DNA from: Delphinus delphis
Taxonomy: Eukaryota > Chordata > Mammalia > Artiodactyla > Delphinidae
DNA: 64,000 nucleotides
Assembly (NCBI RefSeq): GCF_949987515.2
Contig: NC_082693.1
Location: 17,108,994-17,172,993, forward strand
Direction of reading: 5' to 3'
Shown here: positions 55,813-64,000 of the stretch, piece by piece
Layout of the letters: each line of letters begins with the position of its first letter
Numbering within the stretch: the stretch's first letter is position 1
Made by a program: the position numbers and the translations under genes
The notes under the pieces: generated by a model
Databases searched by the model: none
What the model was told of the DNA's origin: nothing
What the model saw: the letters and a program-made list of their open reading frames with translations, nothing else

Positions 55813-56440
55813 AATCTTTCTTCAGCACTCAATACCTTTAACTCTTTTTACTTGATGACGCCAGCTCTCTAGGCTTCCCTGACTGCATTCTCTTTTGGAC
55901 CCTCTCCTACTTCTCTGACTGCTTGCTCTCAGCTTCTCCTTCATTTCTATCTCTTCTGAATTTACGTTTATTATACTCATACTTGCACCCTCCCCCGAGT
56001 GATTTCTTTTGTATTCAAAGATTTTTTTCTACCATGTCTCCTAAAAGTGACCTCTCTAATCTAGAGCTGTCTGTTGGACACATTTTTATTTAACCATAGA
56101 TGTCTCAAACTTAATTTGCCTGTGAGGAAATTACCCCGACATTACTATGTGTATATGCCTTTTGCAAGTGGGAAGACCTATAAGGAAAATACTTCTATGC
56201 TTGTTATTATATTGGGTCATGGAAGGATAAGGTAGGTTTTAATGTCATTAACCTGGGAAAAACGGAGTCGTTAGACAGAAAATTTGACTAAGAGAGTGGA
56301 ATGTAGGTCAGTCTCAGGCTCCACTCTGAGTCTAGTCACCAAATAATTGATGTTATAGGTTTTTACTCATTATAGGTTTTGATATGGAGTCCAGCATAGA
56401 GAGTAACACCAATAGCTAGAAAGGGATAAAATTCACAAAG
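55813..56440 (+). other. Intergenic unique sequence
   Basis: No gene or repeat recognised. Confidence 0.4.
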
Positions 56441-56662
56441 GCAGGGGTTAGCAAACTTTTTCTAAAAAGAGGGCAGACAGTATACATTCGAGGTAGGCCA
56501 CATGATCTCTGTTACAACCACTTAACTCTGCCATTGTAGCATGAAAGCAGCCAAAGACAATACATAAATGAATGAGCATGGCTGTGTTCCAATAAAACAT
56601 TTTTTTGAGAAAACCATCAAGGGGTTACTTTTGGCCCTCAGTATGTAATTTGCTGACCACTG
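56441..56662 (+). mobile_element. hAT-type (Charlie-like) MITE
   Basis: Left 'caggggttagcaaacttttt', centre 'gcatgaaagcagccaaagac' and 'gtgttccaataaaacatttt', right 'tttgctgaccactga', a well-known nonautonomous hAT family; exact name not assigned. Confidence 0.75.
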
Positions 56663-57424
56663 ATCTAGAGGAACAGAAAGTAATGATCAATAAGCTATTA
56701 CTATAAGACCACCCCCAGCCCCTGCTATTCTTAATCCTCTAGCATTTAGTTTGAACGTTTTACTGACTCTTGAACTGCATTCAATGAAATTTAAGGATTT
56801 GATAGTTTGTCCATGCATGATCAAGAGTATTACTTAGGGAGTAGCACAACCCAAGGTCATTCATTTTATCTACCATCAGTCTGTGAGCTTCTTGAGGATG
56901 TGAACATAACTTATTTGTTTGTGTCGATGCCCAGCTCTGCATACACTGGTTAGCATATTAGTACTACTCAATAAACTTGTGTCAGTTGAATGAGTTGAGT
57001 CTTCAGCACTAGTAGGTTGTATTCAGTCTCCAGTATTCAGCTACTTTCCATAATCCCAAGACTGATGTAAAAGTTCTCTATGTATAAAGATGACACAAAT
57101 AATCAGAGATCAGCTCAAGCCTATATTTCTCAACATATGGAAATAAAGTTGACTTTCCCCAGCCTTTAATTTACTAATGTATTTGTAATCGTGTTCCAAA
57201 ATTCAGTTATGTGTTAAAGGACTTGACTCCTTTACCCTGAGGCTGACCTGGCTGGGACTCCAATATCAGAGTTTTTTCTCTGACATTGCCTATCCCACTG
57301 GCTGTGTCTTTCCTTCTAGGACAGATCATGTTGACTAGATGGCCTTGACTTCATATTCCATTGGTTATATCCAACCTTGGAGGCCAGCGGAGGAAGAGAG
57401 ATGAGGGATGAAGATGACGGTTAC
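56663..57424 (+). other. Intergenic unique sequence
   Basis: Nothing recognised. Confidence 0.4.
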
Positions 57425-57870
57425 CACCTGTATTATTTTCCTATTACTGTAATACAAAGTATCACAAACTTAATGATTTAACACAACACAAATGTGTTTT
57501 CTTACAGCTCTGAAGTCACAAGTCTGAAATTAGTTTCACTGGGCTGATGTCAAGGTGTCAGCAGGGCTGGTTTCTTCTGGAATCTCAGAAGAGGGAGAAT
57601 CTGTTTCCTTGCTTTTTCAGGTCCTAGTGACCTCTTGTATTCCTTGACTCATGACCTTTTTCCTCCATGTTCAAATCTCCCTCTGCCTGCCTCTTAAATG
57701 ACACTTTTGATTACATTTAGGACCCATCCAGATTATCCAGGATACTCTCCTCACATTAAGATCCTTAATTATATTTGTAAAATGACTTTTGCCATATAAA
57801 TTAACATTCACAGGGTCCAGGGATTAAGATGTGGATATCTTCTGAGATCATTCTTCAGCCTCCCACATCA
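57425..57870 (+). mobile_element. Old interspersed repeat, family not assigned (copy 3 of 3)
   Basis: 'tgtattattttcctattact', 'aatgtgttttcttacagctc' and 'acatttaggacccatccaga'. Same family as 34693-35080. Confidence 0.6.
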
Positions 57871-58094
57871 TCGTTCTCCATTGCCCTTCAACTTCTTAAT
57901 ACATACATTTTACAAGGGATACTGCTGAGCTATCAAATCCTGAGAAGAGACGCCATTCAAACGCCTATTTAATTATTCATAATTTTATTAACAAATATTT
58001 AACGGGTATCCACTAGGTATCTGGAACTGTATCTTAGCCTTTGAAGCAAACATTGTAGATATATCCCTGCCCTCATGGAGCTCAAAGGTCACAC

Positions 58095-58565
58095 TGAGAC
58101 AGGCTGGGACCTGGGACCCGGGACCCTTTGCTGCAGTGCTTCCACCTGGACAAAAGTCTCCTCAAACAACAGAATGCAAAGAAACTATAAGGGACTAAAA
58201 ACTGTGTGAATTCACAGTTGGGGTAAATTATGGACAGCAAGATACAAAAAGACCAAAAACAACCAACTGCCACTTCTGAAGAGCCAGGAGCAAAAGCAGG
58301 GTACTTCCCATGCCCCCTGCACAGAACATCACCAAAGGGGTGGGCAAACCACCTAAGCAGCCCCCTTCAACCTGACACACCCCTACCCTCACCCCATGTA
58401 ATGAACCAGCTCTCCCCTCTAGGGGAGCGAGCAAGGGAAACTGTTACTTGTTTTTTACTCACCCCGACACTGCAGGAGCCCCAATAGAACCTTGCCTGAA
58501 TTTCTTGTCTGGCCTCTTATCAATTTCTATTGCTTGGGGAAGGCCAAGAACCCTGATAGTTATCA
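58095..58565 (+). mobile_element. Solo ERV LTR (probably class I)
   Basis: Starts TGAGACAGG and ends TATCA. Near its 3' part it carries 'ccccaatagaaccttgcctg' (a variant of the LTR poly(A) signal) and 'ggcctcttatcaatttctat', typical of class I LTRs in this lineage. No internal retroviral sequence follows. The possible 4-bp flanks ACAC/ACAT are imperfect. The open frame at 58230-58487 is LTR sequence, not a gene. Confidence 0.65.
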
Positions 58566-60364
58566 ACATCATCCCCATTACTAAATCACATTTGCCCTCC
58601 CACTTACCTCCTTCTCTGTGGATTTGCCCTTCCTAGTCCAATCCTGCCTTCCAGACCCTAAGTCAAATAGCACTGTCCTTTTAGGAGAATGAGGTAAGGA
58701 TAGAATTCATTTACCAGGTAAATGATTAACTTATTAGCATTAAAAACCTACTCAGATGATGTTTTAGTCTTTTGTTATGTTTACTTCACCTAACCTGAAG
58801 TTGCACAGAAAATATTGAAATATCCTAGGCATGGGTTAAACTTGTGAAGGCTCCTAATCTCCTTTGAATAGGGATTAGTGGCTGCATAAATATTGCCCAA
58901 GAGAGAGCAGATTCCTGGAGAATGAAAGCTGCTTTCACTGCAAAGTGCTAAATAACTACTCAGATATGTGAGCTGTTTATAGTTTCCCTCTTTACAGACA
59001 GGAGTCTGCTTCCACCTACTGGCTGAAGAATTTCACAATCATCAGTACTATACAGGTAATTTCCACTTGGGTCTTGGTATGTGCTTCTGATTTGTAGCCA
59101 TAACGTCAGCTCCCATCTACTTGGGACTTCTTTACTCCCAAACCTACCAGCTCTTCTAGTCCTCGCTTATGGAATGATTGATTAAACTAGCCAGTGTGTT
59201 GTGTTATGAAAATTGTTAGGCAGCTACAGATATCCAAGAGAACATCTGAAGCCATGAAGTCCATGGAACACGACACACTTAGAGAAGACTGAGGAAAATG
59301 GACAAGATGATTCAAGGAAGTCAGGTCATAACTGGAATTTCACGGGCTTCTTGATTAGCAGTAGTTGAGAACAGGAGAATTCTGTAATTCTTTTGCTCCA
59401 AAGACAATGTTGGGGATTGTGACTGGTCTTTGTTATATCATGTGAGAGCAAATAACTTGAGAATTATCCAGTAAAGTTAGAATTTCCAGAAAAAAAATGT
59501 TTATTGTGTGGCCTGTAGTATTAAGAATATACCAGAAAATAGGGCTAATCAGGATTCCTATTACAGAAAACCAAATGCTATACTGGTGCTGTTCAAGAGG
59601 ACACACATTTTTGCCATTTGAGGATGAAAAAATATTATTCTAAGTTTGAGCCAAAGACAACTAGAAAGAGATGAAGGAAATAATACCTGGGTCATATGAA
59701 ATATATTAGAGGACTTTATCATAAGGCCTTATGGAATTAGCCTAAATATGTTCTATAATCAAATAAGTGAAAAATGAAACAACAGTGAGTTTCCATTTTG
59801 CAACTAATAATCTAAGATTGAAAAAAGATATGACAGATATAAATTGAGAAGTGCAATATATATGGAGGGACTGTTACTGATAGAATCCTTCTGGAAAGCT
59901 ATTTGAAAAGTGAGTTTTTAAAAGCTTACACTCTTTGAATCAGTAATTTTGGTGCTAGAATAGTACACCATAGAAGTAATCATAGATGTTTTCAAATATT
60001 TACATTAAAAGATGTTCATTATGGTATTGTTTATAATTAGAAAAGTCTATTATAATAGCTACCACATATTGAGTGATCATAATATCTGACATTGTGCTTG
60101 ATCCTTGATCCTGAGAGACAGCAGGAAATTGAAGGGAGAAAATAGAGGAGAAAGAAGGAAATCATATATGAAAATAGAAGTAATAGAGCATTTCCTATCC
60201 CCTCTGTGTCTTAACAGCCTAATGATTTGGTATTTTGGTCCTTGGAAAGAGTTAGGTTCAAGGTAAAAGCCTTAGGAATTGTTTAAGTGAGATTTTGTGA
60301 CAGTCTTGGGAAAAGGCCATTCTTCTTCTGCTCCACCAGGGTACAGACTGACACCCTGAAGTTA
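58566..60364 (+). other. Intergenic unique sequence
   Basis: No gene recognised; only moderate AT-rich sequence. Confidence 0.4.
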
Positions 60365-60530
60365 TGCTATCCAATAGGTAGCCACTAAATATATGTGGTG
60401 ACTTAAATCTGAATTAAATAAAGTTAAAAATTCAGTTTCTAATAGCCATGTGTAGCTACTTGCTACTGCATTTGAGAATGCACTTATAGAACATTTTCAT
60501 CATCACAGAAGGTGTATTTGTACAACACTG
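60365..60530 (-). mobile_element. hAT-type (Charlie-like) MITE
   Basis: 'gctatccaataggtagccac' and 'aatagccatgtgtagctact' match the end motifs of the element at 12540-12745 in the other orientation. Confidence 0.5.
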
Positions 60531-60789
60531 CCCTGAAGGCTCAACACAGACAGCCTTGAGTAGGATTTCTATGCCTTTTTGAGCAGTGGGAAAATGCACA
60601 CCTCTATTCAACTGCAGTCACCCCATCCTGTAGCCATATTCTGGTATTTGTCATCACCTGGAACTGCTCCAAAATACTGTATTTAAATTTCCACTTTTTT
60701 CCTTCATCTCATTCCCTCAATTTCTCTCAAATACCCTTTCTCCTAACTCATTGGACTTCCAATTTATTGGACCCTCTATTTCTCCCTAT

Positions 60790-61030
60790 CCATCAATACC
60801 TTGATGTCCAATAAAAATATAATGAAGTATGATAATTATATAGGTATTCTGGTAGAAACTCTATATTACTTTAAGGAAGTTCTAGTCATAGTTTGATAAG
60901 TGTTTTTATCATAAGTGAATGAAGAATTTCATCAAATGCTTTTTCTTCATCTTTTGAGATGATATAAGTTTAAGGATTTTTTTTCTCTTTATCCTACTGA
61001 TGCAGTGAATTACCTTGATTGACTCTTGAA
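60790..61030 (-). mobile_element. L1 ORF2 fragment, inverted relative to the adjacent L1
   Basis: Antisense ORF2 motifs 'atcaaatgctttttcttcat' and 'gtgaattaccttgattgact'. It abuts a sense L1 that begins in nearly the same part of ORF2. Confidence 0.7.
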
Positions 61031-63370
61031 TGTTAAGTCATTTGTTAATGATGAATAAAAACTCAGAAAAAATAGAAGTAGCAGGAAAGTTTTTTAACCT
61101 ACAGCTACAAAAACGTACAGGTAGCAACATGCCTAATTGTGAAATACTGAAAATTCTATTCCCTAACGTTGGGAACAAATCAAGGATGCCTGCTCTCACC
61201 ACTTTTATTTTGTGATATGAGAGCCCAGAGAGGGCACTGGAAGTCTTAGTCAGTACACTAAGGCAGGGGTGGAAAACATCCAAATTGGAAAGGAAGAAAG
61301 AAATACAAGTGTCTTTATTTGCACAGAACATGGTAACATATATTAAAAATCCTAAGAAACATATTTTTAAAAATCCACTAGAACTACAAAGTAAGTTTAG
61401 CAGGATTGCAGGACACAAGTCCAATATACAGAAATCAATTTTATTTCTATATACTGGCACTGAACAGTCAGAAATTGAAATAAAACAATAATAGTATAAA
61501 AATATGAAATGCTTAAGAAATTTGACAAAAGATATGAAAGACTTGTACACTGAAAACTACAAACTGTGCTGAGAGAAATTAAACAAGACTTAAACAAAAG
61601 AGACATATACCATGTTTACGAATTATATGTTTCAATATTGCTAAGACGCCAATTATACCAAAACTGATCTATACAGTGACTGCAATCCTGACCAAAATTC
61701 CAGCAGAGGTTTTTTTCAGAAATTGACAAGCAGATCAAAAAATTTACATGGAAGTGCCAAGGACCTAAAATAGCCACAACATCCTTGAAAAAGAAGAACG
61801 AAGTAGGAAGACTTAACACTTCTCATTTCAAGACTTTTTTGAAGCTATAGTAATCAAGATACTATGGTATTAATGTATAGATAGACATACTGATCAATGG
61901 AATAGAATAAGGAGTCTGGAAATAGACCAACACATTTATGTTTCACTGATAGTTTACAAAGATTCTAAGTCAAGTTAATAGGGAAAGAATAATCTTTTTA
62001 ACAAACAATGCTAAATAAATTAGATAACAATGGACAAATTAATGAACCTTGACTTTGCCTCACACCTTATACTAAAATTAATTCAAACTAGAATATAGAC
62101 CTAAATGTAATAGCTAAAAAAATAAAACCTCTAGAACAAAATGTGAAAATCTCATTGACCTTGATTTTGGTAAAGATTTCTCACATAGAACACAAAAAAC
62201 ACAAACTGTAAAGAAAAAAGAAATTAGACTCTATCAAAATTTTAAACTTTTGCTCTTGAAAATGTTTGCAAACATTTATCCAAGAAAGGCCTGTTTGAAG
62301 ACATCTAAAAAACTCTTACCATTCAATAATGAGGACAAACATTCCAGTAAAAACTGGGCAAAGGATATGAGCAGACATTTCACAAGGAAAAACAACTCAA
62401 AATGAAAATTATATTTAGGGAGATGGACAACAAATAAGCACATGAGAAGATGCTCAACATCATTTGTTATTAGGGAAATGCAAATTAAACCCACAATTAG
62501 ATACCACTACACATCTACTAAAAGGACTAAAATTAAAAAGACTATACCAATTGTTGGTGAGGATGTGGAGGAACTGAAACTCATACACTATTGATGCGAA
62601 TGTAAAATGATACAACTATGTTAGAAAACAGTTTAGCAATTTCTTAAAAACTTAAACACACACCTCCTGTGTAAGCCAGGCATTCCACTACCAGGTATTT
62701 TTTAAGGGAAATGAAAGCATATGTACACAAAAGTACTTATAAACCAATGTTCATAAGATTTTTTTTTTTTTTTTTTTCTGGTACGCGGGCCGCTCACTGT
62801 TGTGTCCTCTCCCGTTGCGGAGCACAGGCTCCGGACGCGCAGGCTCAGCGGCCATGGCTCACGTGCTTAACTGCTCCGCGGCATGTGGGATCTTCCCAGA
62901 CCGGGGCATGAACCCGTGTCCCCTGCATCATCAGGCGGACTCTCAACCACTGCGCCACCAGGGAAGCCCCATAAGACTTTTATTTGTAGTAGACCAAAAC
63001 TGAAAGCAACTTAAATTTCTATAAACAGGTAAATAGATAGATTGTGACATATTCATATTTGGAATACTAATCAGCATAGAAATAAATGAAACTATTGATA
63101 TACACAACATGATTGAATTTCAAAATAATTATTTTGAATTAAAGAAGTCAGACAAAAAGCAGTATGTACAATTTGATTACATTAGTATAAAATTCTACAA
63201 AATGTAAATTAATCCATAGTGCTGGAAACAGATCAATGGCTTGGTCTAGGATGGGGAATAGTAGAGAAGGCAGGAGAAAACTCCTGGGAGTGAATTTTAT
63301 GTTCATTATTTTGGTCTCATCAGTGAATACATATGTCAAAACATCAAATTGTATTTGCATTAAATTGTAT
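61031..63370 (+). mobile_element. L1 ORF2-3' UTR fragment, sense, split by a CHR SINE
   Basis: Sense ORF2 motifs: 'caaggatgcctgctctcacc', 'gacacaagtccaatatacag', 'aggatgtggaggaactgaaa' and, after the SINE, 3' UTR-like sequence to 'tcaaattgtatttgcattaa'. Many stops. The minus-strand open frame at 61038-61550 is a shadow of this element. Confidence 0.85.
62763..62969 (-). mobile_element. CHR SINE inserted in an L1
   Basis: Antisense copy. Flanks CATAAGATTT (62752-62761) and CATAAGACTT (62970-62979) form a near-perfect duplication. Confidence 0.92.
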
Positions 63371-64000
63371 TGTAGTAAGTTAAGAGGAAAACCATAAAAG
63401 ATGGTGTGCTGAGTAGAAAGTAATCAGCTCTGAAAAAATGCTGCTAATAGGTCAAGTCAGCTGAAGACCATTACATGTAGCATTTAGGTAATTTATGACT
63501 TAGGCAAGAGTAGTTTGAGTGAGGAGTTGGGGGCAAAACTTGATTGAAGTGTCCGCAAGGGAGAATATGAGAAAAGGTATGGAAAACATTAATTATACAT
63601 AAGCATTTTGAGAAGATTTTTTTTTAATGTAAAAATAGCACAGAAATAATGTTAATACCAGGAAAGGGAATGGGAGTACCCTCTGAGTACTCTGGAAATA
63701 AAAAGAGGGATTTTTGAAGATGGGAAAGTGATGGCATGATTATATGCTGAGGGGAACATTTCTCTAGAAAGGAAAAACTGCTATCCTTGGGAATGCAGAG
63801 GAAGTAATCTGGTGCACAAGTGGAGGCTGGCCTTAGCTAGAGCATAGACAGTTCATCAAGGCAGAGTATGTGGTACTGATGCTATAGGTAGACAGATGTG
63901 GTGAAAGAAGATTTGGGAAATTTTGATCTTCATTTTTGTTAGTGAAATCATCATCAGCTGAAGGTGGAGATAGGAAAAGATGTGTTAGAGTTTTGAGGAG
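63371..64000 (+). other. Intergenic, probable old repeat
   Basis: 'atgctgctaataggtcaagt' and 'gggggcaaaacttgattgaa' resemble the same old unassigned repeat family as at 7820-8200 and 30200-30480. No gene. Confidence 0.4.

Noticed and set aside
61038..61550. 170-codon minus-strand open frame with hydrophobic stretches
   Set aside because: It is antisense to an L1 ORF2 relic; AT-rich antisense L1 naturally reads as hydrophobic residues.
41166..64000. Possible exons of a neighbouring SLCO1B or SLCO1A paralogue
   Set aside because: In other mammals paralogues lie downstream of SLCO1C1, so I looked for OATP motifs (GAWW, Kazal Cys pattern, KLHRP, GIPAP). None was seen in either strand.

Overview
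The window is mammalian genomic DNA, almost certainly from a cetacean or a very close relative. The main evidence is about fifteen copies of the tRNA-derived CHR SINE family (cetacean/hippo/ruminant SINEs; left end GGCTTCCCTGGTGGCGCAGT on the element's sense strand). Many keep CpG-rich bodies and clear target-site duplications. Supporting evidence is cetartiodactyl-type L1 3' ends and two short mariner MITEs. No bovine-type BovB/Bov-tA/BovA2 array was recognised. The species cannot be fixed from the sequence alone.

One protein-coding gene is present: SLCO1C1 (OATP1C1, the thyroid-hormone and organic-anion transporter of the blood-brain barrier) on the + strand. Twelve consecutive coding exons lie between 5206 and 40349. 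They carry the codons corresponding to human residues about 91 to 712 and end in a normal stop codon. The first ~90 codons (cytosolic N-terminus, TM1, TM2) and the promoter lie upstream of the window. Every exon has AG/GT borders, the reading phase is continuous, and the summed length (1868 nt) equals what a 712-residue protein needs after 271 missing 5' nucleotides. The gene therefore looks intact. The 3' UTR runs to about 41.16 kb, with AATAAA signals at 40980 and 41143.

Layout. 1-5.2 kb: upstream intron, mostly antisense HAL1/L1 relics. 5.2-40.3 kb: exons separated by introns holding MIR, MER5A, L1, mariner and CHR elements. In the 8.3-13.4 kb stretch there is an unusual set of short local duplications: 244 bp and about 66 bp pieces of the 10.9-11.35 kb segment recur 2.6 kb upstream and 2.1 kb downstream. 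41.2-64 kb: downstream intergenic DNA with no recognisable gene. It holds many CHR SINEs (one with an expanded internal tandem array, one with an apparent 3' transduction), a nested stack at 48.6-50.4 kb (old repeat, Tigger MITE, unknown 460-bp insertion, SINE), a solo ERV LTR at 58.1-58.6 kb, and an L1 with a probable 5' inversion at 60.8-63.4 kb.

No bacterial or phage-type systems, CRISPR arrays, rRNA or functional tRNA genes are present. Most long open frames outside the exons are readings of SINE or L1 sequence. Family names for repeats rest on recalled consensus motifs, not on a database search. Human comparisons are from memory of the protein family and should be confirmed by alignment.
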